Positions 17,389-27,166 of a stretch of 64,000 nt of DNA are shown here, piece after piece (the stretch's first letter is position 1; the number at the start of each line of letters is the position of its first letter). Below the pieces are notes generated by a model that was given only the letters and a program-made list of their open reading frames with translations, was not told where the DNA came from and made no database searches. The stretch lies in assembly GCF_014651495.1 (NCBI RefSeq), contig NZ_BMWZ01000006.1, forward strand, positions 136,697-200,696. The letters are read 5' to 3'. This stretch comes from Algibacter mikhailovii (lineage in GTDB: Bacteria; Bacteroidota; Bacteroidia; Flavobacteriales; Flavobacteriaceae). Both the position numbers and the translations under genes were made by a program.

Positions 17389-18828
17389 ATGAATAGCATG
17401 ATCAGAGTATTAAAATTGTTTTTCTTGGGGCTTTTTTTTGTTTCATGTCAAAGTCCTAAGCAAAGTAAACCAAATGTTGTATTGATATTGGTTGATGACA
17501 TGGGGTGGACAGATTTAGGGAGTTTTGGTAGTGATTTATATCAAAGTCCGAATATAGACGCCCTGGCAAGTGAAGGTTTAATGTTTACAAATTCATACAG
17601 CTCATGTACTGTATGTTCTCCAACAAGAGCATCTATAGTCACTGGGAAGTACCCAGCACGTCTTCATGTTACAGATTGGATAGAGGGACATAAATACCCC
17701 TGGGAAAAACTTAGTGTTCCTGACTGGACCATGTATCTCGAAGATGAGGAATATACTATAGCTGAAGCTTTCAAAGATGCAGGTTATACTACAGCTCATT
17801 TTGGCAAATGGCATTTAGGGGAAAAAGAAGAAAATTGGCCAGAAAACCATGGCTTTGATTTAAATTTTGGAGGTTGGAAAAAAGGAGCTCCAAATAGGAA
17901 TAAAGACATTGGCAGTAATGGGTATTTCTCTCCATATGGCAATCCGAGGTTAGAAGATGGACCAAAGGACGAATATTTAACTGAAAGATTGAGTAATGAA
18001 GTGGTAAATTATATTGATAAAAATAATGAAAAGCCCTTCTTTATTAATTTCTGGTTGTACAATGTGCATACGCCTCTTCAAGCAAAGCAGGAGAAAATAG
18101 AAAAATACAAAAGTTTAATTGACTCAACAGCAAGACATCAAAACGCCACTTATGCTGCCATGGTAGAACATACTGATGATGCGGTAGGTAAAATTATTGC
18201 TAAACTTAAAGAAAAAGGATTATATGACAACACCATCATTTTATTTTCATCAGATAACGGCGGTTTAATAGGTAAGTCAAAAAGAACAGTTACAAACAAT
18301 GCGCCTTTAAAAACAGGAAAAGGTGATATCTATGAAGGTGGTGTTAGAATTCCAACTATTCTATATGCACCTCAATATAAGCTTGGTGGGAAAGAAGTGG
18401 ATGTTCCAATAATTTCTATGGATTATTACCCAACACTTATGGATTTAGCAGGAATTACCACGAACAAGACAAAAGCTCAAACAGTAGATGGAAAAAGTTT
18501 AATGCCCATTATTGAAACCAATAGTAGTATTAACAGGGAAGCCATGTATTGGCATTATCCACATTACCATCAAGAGGGCGGTGTGCCTTATTCTTCTATT
18601 CGTTTTAAAGATTTTAAATTGATTCAAAATTTTCAAAATAACACATATGAGCTTTATGATTTAAAAAAAGATATTGGTGAAACTAATAATGTTTTAGAAA
18701 GTCATGCTGATGAATTTAAGATAATGAAAAATAAGCTAGAAGCTTGGAGAACTAGTGTTGATGCACAATATGCTTCTGAAAATCAGAACTTTAATAAGAA
18801 GCTTCAACATAAAAAGCGAAGCAACTAA
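17389..18828 (+). CDS. S1 family sulfatase, lipoprotein (CSPTR type)
   Basis: A 479-residue sulfatase. The start codon directly follows the stop of the upstream sulfatase. The SPII signal ends FFVSC, lipid anchor C20. DD metal ligands are in LVDDMGWTDLG. The formylglycine cysteine is C76 in CSPTRASIVTGKYPARLHVT, with Thr in place of the more common Ser, which is allowed by the C-x-P-x-R rule. GKWHLGEKEENWPENHGFD and FSSDNGGL follow. The C-terminal segment is YELYDLKKDIGETNNV. The sequence around WIEGHKYPWEKL recalls arylsulfatase A-like bacterial enzymes. It is followed after 37 bp by a GH2, suggesting that desulfation and glycosidic cleavage act in sequence. The position of the sulfate removed is unknown. 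Confidence 0.93.
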   Translation: MNSMIRVLKLFFLGLFFVSCQSPKQSKPNVVLILVDDMGWTDLGSFGSDLYQSPNIDALASEGLMFTNSYSSCTVCSPTRASIVTGKYPARLHVTDWIEGHKYPWEKLSVPDWTMYLEDEEYTIAEAFKDAGYTTAHFGKWHLGEKEENWPENHGFDLNFGGWKKGAPNRNKDIGSNGYFSPYGNPRLEDGPKDEYLTERLSNEVVNYIDKNNEKPFFINFWLYNVHTPLQAKQEKIEKYKSLIDSTARHQNATYAAMVEHTDDAVGKIIAKLKEKGLYDNTIILFSSDNGGLIGKSKRTVTNNAPLKTGKGDIYEGGVRIPTILYAPQYKLGGKEVDVPIISMDYYPTLMDLAGITTNKTKAQTVDGKSLMPIIETNSSINREAMYWHYPHYHQEGGVPYSSIRFKDFKLIQNFQNNTYELYDLKKDIGETNNVLESHADEFKIMKNKLEAWRTSVDAQYASENQNFNKKLQHKKRSN

Positions 18829-18865
18829 TACCGAATAGTATTAGACAAATTAACCAACTAAAGAT

Positions 18866-21328
18866 ATGATTCAAGTAAAAAATAATTGTAACATAAGAAT
18901 TCTAATTTATATAATTATTCTTTTAATAAGTGGGCAATTAGTTTCATGTTCTCAAACTGTTCAAAATAAAACAAGAGAAAGAGTTTCTATAGATTTCAAT
19001 TGGAAATTTCAATTGGGAGATAATCAGAAAGCATTTGAGGAAAATTTTGATGATACCAGTTGGAGGGTGTTGGATGTACCGCATGACTGGAGTATTGAAG
19101 GAAACTATGATGCAAATAATCCTGCAGGAATTTCAGGTGCATTTTTACCCGTAGGTATAGGTTGGTATAGGAAAAATATTGAGATTAAAAACCTTCAAGA
19201 TGACGATAAATATTTTGTTGAATTTGATGGGGTATATATGAATTCTGAAGTGTATTTAAATGGGCAGTTATTAGGAAAAAGACCCTACGGATACATTAGT
19301 TTTAGTTATGATTTAACGCCCTATTTAAAGGAAGGAGAAAATAGTTTAGCTGTTCGTGTGGATAACTCAGAAGCGCCCAGCGGAAGATGGTACACAGGGT
19401 CAGGAATTTATCGTCATGTATGGTTAACCAAGACATCAAATGTTTATGTACCGCGGTGGGGAATTGAAGTGATAAGTACCATTGTTTCTAAAAATAGTGC
19501 TACGATCAAAGTAAAAGGAGAACTAAAAAATGAAACTGGAAAACCTCAAAAAATAGAAGTTGTAAGTAGAGTTCTTGATGCATTGTCTAATGAGGTTGCT
19601 TTAGTTAAAAATGATGTTTCAATAGATGATGAAGGTAGTTTTAATCAAGAAATTGAACTAAAAAATCCAAGGTTGTGGTCTCCTGAAAATCCAGCTATGT
19701 ATACTTTGGAAACCAAATTATTTATTAATGGTAAATTAAGAGATACTTACAATATTCCATTTGGAGTTCGATCCATTGAGTTAAAAGGAAGCAAAGGTTT
19801 CTACTTAAATGGAAAATCTATAAAATTTAAAGGATTAAGTAATCATCATGATGCAGGGCCAGTTGGTTCGGCAGTACCAGATGATGTTTTATATCAACGG
19901 TTAAAAATGGTTAAAAACATGGGGTGTAATGCTTTACGTACAACGCATAACCCTTTTTCTCCTGAGTTTTATACCATGTGTGATACCCTTGGAATCATGG
20001 TCATGGATGAAGCTTTTGATGGATGGTTTAAGGCTAAGGCGGAACATGATTATGGAAATTATTTTAAAGATTGGTGGCAACGAGATTTAGCTGATTTTAT
20101 TAAACGGGATCGTAATCATCCTTCTGTAGTTATTTGGAGTATTGGTAATGAAGTTCGCAATTTTCAATCTGAAGATCAAAAAATAATAGTGGACTTTATT
20201 AAAGATATAGACAGTACACGCCCTATTACCCAAGGAAGTGGATATTCAGCGCCTTATATTGATATTGCAGGATTTAATGGACATGGAGAAAATAAAGGGG
20301 CGTTAGAAGAGTACCATGAAGAATACCCTAATAAATTAATTATTGGAACAGAAATGACACACACACTGCAAACTAGAGGTGTGTATAGGACCAAAACGTG
20401 GTATAGGACAAAAGACAATCCAGCACCATGGGAAAAGCCCGCCCATTTCAAAAAAATGGAACATAAAGTCTATAAAATATCAGACTTATCAAATAATGAA
20501 GTCTTTCCTGACATTACAAGAAAATATCAATCATCTTATGATAATTCAATTGTAAGAATTGGTGTTAGAGATGACTGGAATCGTGTTGAAAATAGTGACT
20601 ATTATATAGGTAACTTTAGATGGACTGGTTTTGATTATTTAGGAGAATCTTTTGGGTGGCCCGCTCGTACAGCCAATTTCGGAATTATTGATTTAGCCGG
20701 TTTTCCAAAGGATCATTATTATTTGTATCAAAGTCTTTGGAGTGATGAACCTATGGTGCACATGCTGCCCCATTGGACTCATAAAGGAAAAGAAGGAGTG
20801 AAAATACCTGTGGTTGTTTACACCAATTGTGATAGTGCTGAGCTTTTTCTAAATAAGGTTTCTTTAGGAGAAAAAGAGATGACTGCGGAAAGGCAGTTGG
20901 TATGGCATGTGCCTTATGAAAAGGGAGAGTTAAAGGTAATTGCCAAAAAAAGCGGAAAGAATATTTGTGAGCAAACATATACTACAGCTGAAAAAAAACA
21001 TGCTCTAGTACTTAATAGTAACAAGGTAAATATTAAGGCAAATAGGACAGATGTGGTACGTCTTGAAGTTTCTGTGGTTGATGCAAATAATATTATGGTT
21101 CCAGATGCTAATAATGATATTTTGTTTAGCGTAACAGGACCGGGAAAGATTATTGGAGTTGAAAATGGAAATATTCTTGATTTATCGCCACATAAAGTGA
21201 ACTATAGAAAAGCATTTAATGGTAAATGTTTGCTGCTTGTGCAGTCAACAGGTAGTAAGGGTGTTATACATATTAAGGCAACATCCAATAATTTGAAATC
21301 TTCTGAAGTCAAAATAAGTGCTAATTAA
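18866..21328 (+). CDS. GH2 family glycosidase, lipoprotein
   Basis: An 820-residue GH2 enzyme with the same domain order as the one at 13431: lipoprotein signal (LVSC, anchor C28), jelly roll (DTSWRVLDVPHDWSIEG; VGIGWYRKN), Ig-like domain, TIM barrel (GLSNHHDAGPVGSAVP; RTTHNPFSP), DUF4982-like domain and C-terminal Ig-like domain (FSVTGPGKIIGVENG). The acid/base is E429 in SIGNEV and the nucleophile E496 in IGTEMTHT. Both contain WTGFDYLGE and the same 'NYRKAFNG' C-terminal stretch, so they look like paralogues that diverged after duplication, perhaps for differently sulfated ends or different linkages. It precedes the first beta-helix gene by 12 bp. Confidence 0.93.
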   Translation: MIQVKNNCNIRILIYIIILLISGQLVSCSQTVQNKTRERVSIDFNWKFQLGDNQKAFEENFDDTSWRVLDVPHDWSIEGNYDANNPAGISGAFLPVGIGWYRKNIEIKNLQDDDKYFVEFDGVYMNSEVYLNGQLLGKRPYGYISFSYDLTPYLKEGENSLAVRVDNSEAPSGRWYTGSGIYRHVWLTKTSNVYVPRWGIEVISTIVSKNSATIKVKGELKNETGKPQKIEVVSRVLDALSNEVALVKNDVSIDDEGSFNQEIELKNPRLWSPENPAMYTLETKLFINGKLRDTYNIPFGVRSIELKGSKGFYLNGKSIKFKGLSNHHDAGPVGSAVPDDVLYQRLKMVKNMGCNALRTTHNPFSPEFYTMCDTLGIMVMDEAFDGWFKAKAEHDYGNYFKDWWQRDLADFIKRDRNHPSVVIWSIGNEVRNFQSEDQKIIVDFIKDIDSTRPITQGSGYSAPYIDIAGFNGHGENKGALEEYHEEYPNKLIIGTEMTHTLQTRGVYRTKTWYRTKDNPAPWEKPAHFKKMEHKVYKISDLSNNEVFPDITRKYQSSYDNSIVRIGVRDDWNRVENSDYYIGNFRWTGFDYLGESFGWPARTANFGIIDLAGFPKDHYYLYQSLWSDEPMVHMLPHWTHKGKEGVKIPVVVYTNCDSAELFLNKVSLGEKEMTAERQLVWHVPYEKGELKVIAKKSGKNICEQTYTTAEKKHALVLNSNKVNIKANRTDVVRLEVSVVDANNIMVPDANNDILFSVTGPGKIIGVENGNILDLSPHKVNYRKAFNGKCLLLVQSTGSKGVIHIKATSNNLKSSEVKISAN

Positions 21329-21340
21329 CAATTGAAATAG

Positions 21341-22870
21341 ATGAAAAACAGTAAACCTTTCCAGATAGCGTTTTTAGGATATTTTTTCCTAATTATTGGG
21401 GTTACATGTTTGTTCCAATGCCATGCACAAAATAATGATACCAGTATTTATTATGTGAATTCCATAACGGGAAATGATCAAAATAATGGTAAAAGCGAAA
21501 ATAGAGCATGGAAAACACTCTGGAAAGTAAACCAACAAAAGTTTAAACCTGGAGATAAAATTCTTATCGCCGCAGGGACTAGTTATAATGAAGTGCTACG
21601 CCCAAAAGGTTCTGGAGCAGAAGGAAAGGTCATTCAAATTGACAAATATGGTAAAGGAGCAAACCCCGTTATTCATGGAAATGGTTATAAGGAATACGCT
21701 TTACTATTATATAACGTTGAATATTGGGAGGTTAGAAATTTAGAAATCACAAACCAAGGCAAAACTGCAAAAGCGAAAAGAAGAGGTGTTATTATTCGCG
21801 CTGAAGATTTTGGAGACTGTCATCATATTGTTTTAGAAGGATTAGAAATCCACCACGTCAATGGGGTAATTGAAAAGAAAAAGGGAGGAGGTTCAGCTAT
21901 ACTCTGGGAAAACAAAGGCCACAAAATAAAAACTCGATTTATTGATTTACAAATCCTCAATAACTACATTCATGATTGTGAACGAAACGCTATGAACTCT
22001 CGAGGCTATGCTTTTCGTACCGAATGGCATCCTAGCCTAGAAGTTGTAATTAGAGGAAACTTGATTGAAAATATTCCAGGAGATGGTATAGTTCCTATAG
22101 GTTGTGACGGCGCTATAATCGAATATAACGTAATTAGAAACGGCATAGATAGTATGCCCGTGGGAGATGCTGCAGCAGGAATCTGGCCCTGGAGTTCAGA
22201 TAATACATTGATTCAATTTAATGCGGTTAGTGATCATAGAGCGAAATGGGATGGACAAGGATTTGATGCTGATTTCAACTGTATTGGCAGTATATTTCAA
22301 TACAATTATAGTTTTGATAATTGGGGTGGTTTTATGTTGGTTTGTAATAACGGTAAAACTTTAGGTCAGCCCCATAATATAGGAACTAGAGATACCAAAA
22401 TTCGCTATAACTTAAGTGTTAACGACGGATTACGACCCTATAAAGCACATAATAAAAGGTTCTTTTCACCAATATTTCACATTACGGGGCCAGTTGAAAA
22501 CACTGAAATTCATCACAATATTATCATCATACCAGATAAACCAATCTCTGAAATAGAAAACACACTTATAGAATTTAAAGATTGGGGAGATAGTTATCCT
22601 AATATTACAAAATTTGAGAATAATATTGTTAGAAATCAGCATTCGGCTTCTATTCTGAATAAAAAGTTAACCACAGGTTTTACTCAGATAGAAAATGATA
22701 TTAATAAGGATTTTAATTATGACGAAAGAAATCCAATTAAAATATTGGAAGAGATGAAGAATCATCCCTTTATGGAGAACAGTAGGGAATTTGAAATCTT
22801 GTGTGATTTTATTCAATATCGAATGGCTAACCCTGATCCTCGTTTTTCGGAAGATAGGTTTAAAGACTAA
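21341..22870 (+). CDS. Right-handed parallel beta-helix protein, putative polysaccharide-active enzyme
   Basis: A 509-residue secreted protein. The N-terminal signal ends LFQCHAQ, which could be SPI (after HA) or a poor lipobox. The mature N-terminus IYYVNSITGNDQNNGKSENR followed by AWKTLWKV is the typical entry into pectate-lyase-like right-handed beta-helix proteins, and the body has repeated N-x-I/V turns (RGNLIENIPGDGIV; IEYNVIRNGI). Signatures shared with the three other beta-helix proteins here: GIWPWSSDN (about 278), DADFNC (about 309), the YNYSFDNWGGF turn and YNLSVNDGLR. It is the most divergent of the four. Such folds host polysaccharide lyases and hydrolases, but I cannot match it to a named CAZy family, so any catalytic role is inferred from context. 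Confidence 0.85.
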   Translation: MKNSKPFQIAFLGYFFLIIGVTCLFQCHAQNNDTSIYYVNSITGNDQNNGKSENRAWKTLWKVNQQKFKPGDKILIAAGTSYNEVLRPKGSGAEGKVIQIDKYGKGANPVIHGNGYKEYALLLYNVEYWEVRNLEITNQGKTAKAKRRGVIIRAEDFGDCHHIVLEGLEIHHVNGVIEKKKGGGSAILWENKGHKIKTRFIDLQILNNYIHDCERNAMNSRGYAFRTEWHPSLEVVIRGNLIENIPGDGIVPIGCDGAIIEYNVIRNGIDSMPVGDAAAGIWPWSSDNTLIQFNAVSDHRAKWDGQGFDADFNCIGSIFQYNYSFDNWGGFMLVCNNGKTLGQPHNIGTRDTKIRYNLSVNDGLRPYKAHNKRFFSPIFHITGPVENTEIHHNIIIIPDKPISEIENTLIEFKDWGDSYPNITKFENNIVRNQHSASILNKKLTTGFTQIENDINKDFNYDERNPIKILEEMKNHPFMENSREFEILCDFIQYRMANPDPRFSEDRFKD

Positions 22871-22890
22871 TTGTTAATAATCATAACGTT

Positions 22891-24501
22891 ATGAGTATTT
22901 TAAAACAAATAAGTACAATTTCAGTATTACTTTTTCTAAGCACCTCAGTTTTTGCAACAGATTACTATGTAAATACCAAATCAGGAAGTGATGAAAACAA
23001 TGGCATAAGTCCTCAAAAACCATGGAAAACACTTTCTAAAGTAAGCAGTTTTGGTTTTAAACCAGGAGATAATATTTTATTAGCGAGCGGGCAAGAATTC
23101 AAAGGGACTATTGTTTGGAACAACTTGAAAGGAAAAAAACTAAAACCAATTATAATTTCCAGTTATCTCAGTGATAATAAAGAAAAACCAACCATCAACG
23201 CAAAAGGGTTTCTAAACGGAATTAAACTGACCGATTGCAGTCATATCAAAATAGAAGGAATAACAATTATGGCAGACGGAGGCAAAAAGCCTAAAAAAGG
23301 AATGCGTTGTGGGATTCTTTACACCTCGATTGAATCAGGTAACTATTCAAATATTTCCATTGAGAATTGTACTATAAAAAATGTGTTTTTTGAAAACTCA
23401 GGTTTTCAACGAGGAAAAGATGAAGTAAAAAGTGCTAATGGAACGCAAAGTTATGGCTGGGGAATTCGGTTTTTAATTAAAAACAAATCAAATTTAAAAG
23501 ATGTATTTGTTCAATCAAATCGAATTGAGAATGTAGCGCATACCGGAATAAAAATCAACGGACGAATTAACAATCTGAATATTCTAAACAACAAAGTGTT
23601 TAAAACTGGTGGCCCAGGAATGCAATTTAGTGGAATTACAAATGGCCTTGTAAAAGGAAATGATATAAATTATTCTGGTTCTAATGACGATACTCGCAAA
23701 TGGGGTCGAGGTAGCGGAATGTGGACTTGGGGACTAGATACTATGATTATAGAGCATAACAGTTTTAGAAATGCCAATGGCCCTGCCGATTCAGCAGGCT
23801 GTCATATCGATTTTAATTGTAAAAACGTAATTGTACAATATAATGTAAGTGAAAACAATGCCGGAGGATTTGCAGAAATATTAGGAAATAACTGGAACTG
23901 TGCCTATCGCTATAATATAAGTATAAATGATGGACATCGCGTTAAAAAGAAAGGTATTGCTTTTCAAGAAGGAAAAATATTTTGGCTAAGTGGATTTGTT
24001 GGAAAGGACAGAAAACGACATGGTCCTTATAATTCCTATTTTTACAATAATACCATTTACACAAAAAATGATCTTGTTGCAAAAATGGCTGTAGCCAAAG
24101 TTGCAGAAGGAGTTTTAGTAGCAAACAATATCTTTTACATAGAAGGAAAAAGTAAGGCTGTTTTAGGGGACCAATACCAACCACAAGAAGCCGGTGAAGC
24201 TACATTACGCAATGTTGTCTTTGAAAACAATTTATTTCTAAAAGCAGAAAATTGGCCAACAGGAGTTCTTATAAAAGATGAATCACCGATTCTAGGAAAT
24301 CCTCAATTTGTAAATGCAGGAGGAAAACATATTAAAGATTACACTCCTACTAATTCAAAATTAATCAAAAATAAAGGCATTGAAATCCCATTAATTCCAG
24401 GAGATAAAAAAGGTTTGTTCATTGGTGTTAAGGTTAAAAAGGACATTTTAGGAAATGAAATAACAGGGTTGCCAGATATGGGGGCTATAGAAATTAAGTA
24501 A
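22891..24501 (+). CDS. Right-handed parallel beta-helix protein, putative polysaccharide-active enzyme
   Basis: A 536-residue secreted protein with an SPI signal (LLFLSTSVFA) and the beta-helix entry DYYVNTKSGSDENNGISPQK followed by PWKTL. Internal turns are rich in Asn (NNLNILNNKVFKTGGPG). The shared signature block is clear: GRGSGMWTWG at about 272, HIDFNCKN at about 304, QYNVSENNAGGFAEILGNN and YNISINDGHR. The Asp of HIDF and the Glu of AEILG are the best conserved acidic residues and are candidates for catalysis. The C-terminus KDILGNEITGLPDMGAIEI resembles the end of many beta-helix carbohydrate-active proteins. It follows the 21341 gene by 20 bp. No known family is assigned. Confidence 0.85.
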   Translation: MSILKQISTISVLLFLSTSVFATDYYVNTKSGSDENNGISPQKPWKTLSKVSSFGFKPGDNILLASGQEFKGTIVWNNLKGKKLKPIIISSYLSDNKEKPTINAKGFLNGIKLTDCSHIKIEGITIMADGGKKPKKGMRCGILYTSIESGNYSNISIENCTIKNVFFENSGFQRGKDEVKSANGTQSYGWGIRFLIKNKSNLKDVFVQSNRIENVAHTGIKINGRINNLNILNNKVFKTGGPGMQFSGITNGLVKGNDINYSGSNDDTRKWGRGSGMWTWGLDTMIIEHNSFRNANGPADSAGCHIDFNCKNVIVQYNVSENNAGGFAEILGNNWNCAYRYNISINDGHRVKKKGIAFQEGKIFWLSGFVGKDRKRHGPYNSYFYNNTIYTKNDLVAKMAVAKVAEGVLVANNIFYIEGKSKAVLGDQYQPQEAGEATLRNVVFENNLFLKAENWPTGVLIKDESPILGNPQFVNAGGKHIKDYTPTNSKLIKNKGIEIPLIPGDKKGLFIGVKVKKDILGNEITGLPDMGAIEIK

Positions 24502-24539
24502 TAGTATTTGTTATTTATTAGTGTTGTACAGATGCCTGA

Positions 24540-27158
24540 ATGGTATTTTTAAAAGTTAATTGTATGAGATGTTTTTTATCAGCTTTTGTTATGACGTTTA
24601 CAATGAGTGTTTTTGGGCAAACAGAATTACTCAGCGAGAAAATTAGTATCCTAAAAGAGTATGACCAAAATCATCTGTACAGAATAGCATTGCCTCTTGG
24701 TGGAATTGGAACAGGAACTGTCTCATTAGGAGGTTCTGGTCAATTAAAAGATTGGGAAGTAATGAATGTGCCTGCCAAAGGATATAGTACTGTAACAACG
24801 GGTAACGATGCTCCCTTTTTTGCTATATATACGAGAAAGAAAAACGAAAGGCCAAACACCAAAGCCTTGTTAGGTCCTATTAATCCCGCAGATTATCAGC
24901 ATTACGAAGGAAGGTCTGTTGACCATCACGGTTTTCCACGATTTAGAAATGCTTCTTTTCAAGCAAGCTATCCTTTCGGAATAGTGAGTCTATCGGATAA
25001 AACCATGCCAGTCAACGTAAAAGTTGTGGGTTACAATCCGTTTATACCTGCAGACGCCGATGCCTCAGGAATTCCCATGGCAATTTTAAAATATGAAGTT
25101 GAAAATACAACAAATGAGGATTTGGAAGTTTCTATTTCTGGAAATATTAGAAATTTCATTGGTAAAGATGGTAGCAAACACACTTCTGATTGGAAAGGTG
25201 ATTTTATTCCTATTGGAGCAAAAGACAATAAGAATGAATTTAGAGCCACAGAGAAGTTTAAAGGAATATACATGTACTCAGAAGGTGTCGATATAAACGA
25301 TTCTGCATGGGGAACCTTTGCCATTTCTTCACCTAACGAAAGTGACAATCAAATAACCTATAGAACGAGTTCTACAAAGAACGATTGGTATAATAGTACT
25401 TTAAATTTTTGGGATGATTTTAGTGCAGATGGTTTATTAACCGAAAAAGATAAACAATACGATATAGATCCATTGGCTTCGTTGGCAGTAAAAAAATCAT
25501 TAAAACCCGGAGAAACGAAGACCTTTACTTTTTATTTAACTTGGAATTTTCCTAACAGATATGCCTGGTCTACCAAAAAACTTAAAAACTTTTACTCAAC
25601 CCAATATGTTGATGCTTGGGATGTGATAGAAAAGGAAATAGATCGTTTGCCTGCCTTAACAGAAAAAACACTACAATTTACTAACAACTTAATAGCTAGT
25701 TCTTATCCAGAAGAAATAAAAGAGTCGGCACTTTTTAACTTAAGTACTCTACGTTCTCAAACAGTTTTTAGAACTGAAGATGGAAAAATGTTTGGTTGGG
25801 AAGGTGTTATGGATAGAGAAGGTTCTTGCTTTGGATCATGTACGCATGTATGGAATTATGAACAGGCAACCCCATTTCTTTTTAACGACTTAGCAAAAAC
25901 AATGCGTGAAGTAGAATTTGAATATGCATCAGATGAGCATGGACATATGGGCTTTAGAACAGAACTTCCATTGCAAAAAGAAGCATCAGGAATTGACTTA
26001 GCCGCGGCAGATGGACAAATGGGAACCATCATGAAGTTTTATCGTGATTGGCAATTGTCTGGGGATTCCGAGTTCTTAAAAAAGCATTGGCCAAAAATAA
26101 AAACGGTTTTGGCGTATGCTTGGATTGAAAATGGTTGGGATGGTGATGTAGATGGTGTTATGGAAGGCGTACAACATAACACTATGGATGTTGAGTACTA
26201 TGGTCCTAATCCACAAATGCAAATCTGGTATTTAGGTGCACTGAGAGCAGCAGAAGAAATGGCCAAATTTATGGGAGACAAATCCTTTGCTAAAAAATGC
26301 AAGCATTTATTTGAATATGGATCCGAATGGACAGATGCCAATTTATTTAATGGAGAATATTACGTACATAAAACACAAGTTCCAGAAAGCAAAGAAGCAA
26401 TTGCTAAAGGATTGGTCGGAGAACACAGATTAAAAGGATTGGATTTAAATGATCCTTATTATCAATTAAAAACTGGATGTTTGGTAGATCAATTAGTTGG
26501 GCAATATATGGCGCATGTATTAGGGCTTGGGTATTTGGTAAAAAAAGAAAATGTAAAAACGGCCTTGCAAAGCATTCTGAAATACAATAAAAGAGATGGC
26601 ATGTACGAGCATTTTAACAATATGCGTTCCTATGCCATGGGAGATGAGAAGGCTTTGCTTATGGCAAGTTGGCCAAATGGAGGACGTCCAACTATTCCGT
26701 TCCCTTATTGGTCGGAAGTTATGACCGGATTTGAATATACTGCAGCGATTGGAATGTTATATGAAGGAATGGAGGAAGAAGGATTAGATAACATCAAAAA
26801 TATTAGAGATCGTTATAATGGCTTAAAAAGAAATCCTTTTGATGAAGCAGAATGTGGACACCATTATGCACGAGCAATGGCTTCATGGGCAGGTGTTATT
26901 GCTGAAAGTGAATTTCAATATTCAGCAATTGATAAATTTATCAAATTCACGGATAAGCCAGGTAAGTATTTTTGGTCTACAGGATCTGCTTGGGGCATGT
27001 TCGAAATAGTGCAAAACGGTAGCGATTATGAAATTGGTTTAGAAGTTCTTCATGGAAAATTGGAGTTAAAAACCCTTCAGTTGGGGAATCATAAACCGCA
27101 TAAGTTTAAGGGAGAACATTTTATGGATGAAGGGCAAAAAATAGAACTAAACTATTAA
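24540..27158 (+). CDS. GH116-family glycosidase
   Basis: An 872-residue enzyme resembling GH116 (the GBA2/DUF608 group: beta-glucosidases, beta-xylosidases and related). An alternative start at 24564 gives a cleaner signal peptide (MRCFLSAFVMTFTMSVFGQ), and I consider the two starts about equally likely. The N-terminal beta-sandwich opens with the family's LPLGGIGTGTVSLGG glycine-rich motif. The (alpha/alpha)6 domain from about 380 contains FGWEGVMDREGSCFGSCTHVWNYE, then the HNTMDVEYYGP motif, whose Glu at about residue 552 matches the family's nucleophile position. CLVDQLVGQ and SEVMTGFEYTAA follow. GH116 is unexpected in a galactan PUL and may act on a beta-linked side sugar. Neighbours are a beta-helix gene and an SGNH esterase 8 bp downstream. 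Confidence 0.88.
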   Translation: MVFLKVNCMRCFLSAFVMTFTMSVFGQTELLSEKISILKEYDQNHLYRIALPLGGIGTGTVSLGGSGQLKDWEVMNVPAKGYSTVTTGNDAPFFAIYTRKKNERPNTKALLGPINPADYQHYEGRSVDHHGFPRFRNASFQASYPFGIVSLSDKTMPVNVKVVGYNPFIPADADASGIPMAILKYEVENTTNEDLEVSISGNIRNFIGKDGSKHTSDWKGDFIPIGAKDNKNEFRATEKFKGIYMYSEGVDINDSAWGTFAISSPNESDNQITYRTSSTKNDWYNSTLNFWDDFSADGLLTEKDKQYDIDPLASLAVKKSLKPGETKTFTFYLTWNFPNRYAWSTKKLKNFYSTQYVDAWDVIEKEIDRLPALTEKTLQFTNNLIASSYPEEIKESALFNLSTLRSQTVFRTEDGKMFGWEGVMDREGSCFGSCTHVWNYEQATPFLFNDLAKTMREVEFEYASDEHGHMGFRTELPLQKEASGIDLAAADGQMGTIMKFYRDWQLSGDSEFLKKHWPKIKTVLAYAWIENGWDGDVDGVMEGVQHNTMDVEYYGPNPQMQIWYLGALRAAEEMAKFMGDKSFAKKCKHLFEYGSEWTDANLFNGEYYVHKTQVPESKEAIAKGLVGEHRLKGLDLNDPYYQLKTGCLVDQLVGQYMAHVLGLGYLVKKENVKTALQSILKYNKRDGMYEHFNNMRSYAMGDEKALLMASWPNGGRPTIPFPYWSEVMTGFEYTAAIGMLYEGMEEEGLDNIKNIRDRYNGLKRNPFDEAECGHHYARAMASWAGVIAESEFQYSAIDKFIKFTDKPGKYFWSTGSAWGMFEIVQNGSDYEIGLEVLHGKLELKTLQLGNHKPHKFKGEHFMDEGQKIELNY

Positions 27159-27166
27159 AGACAACT

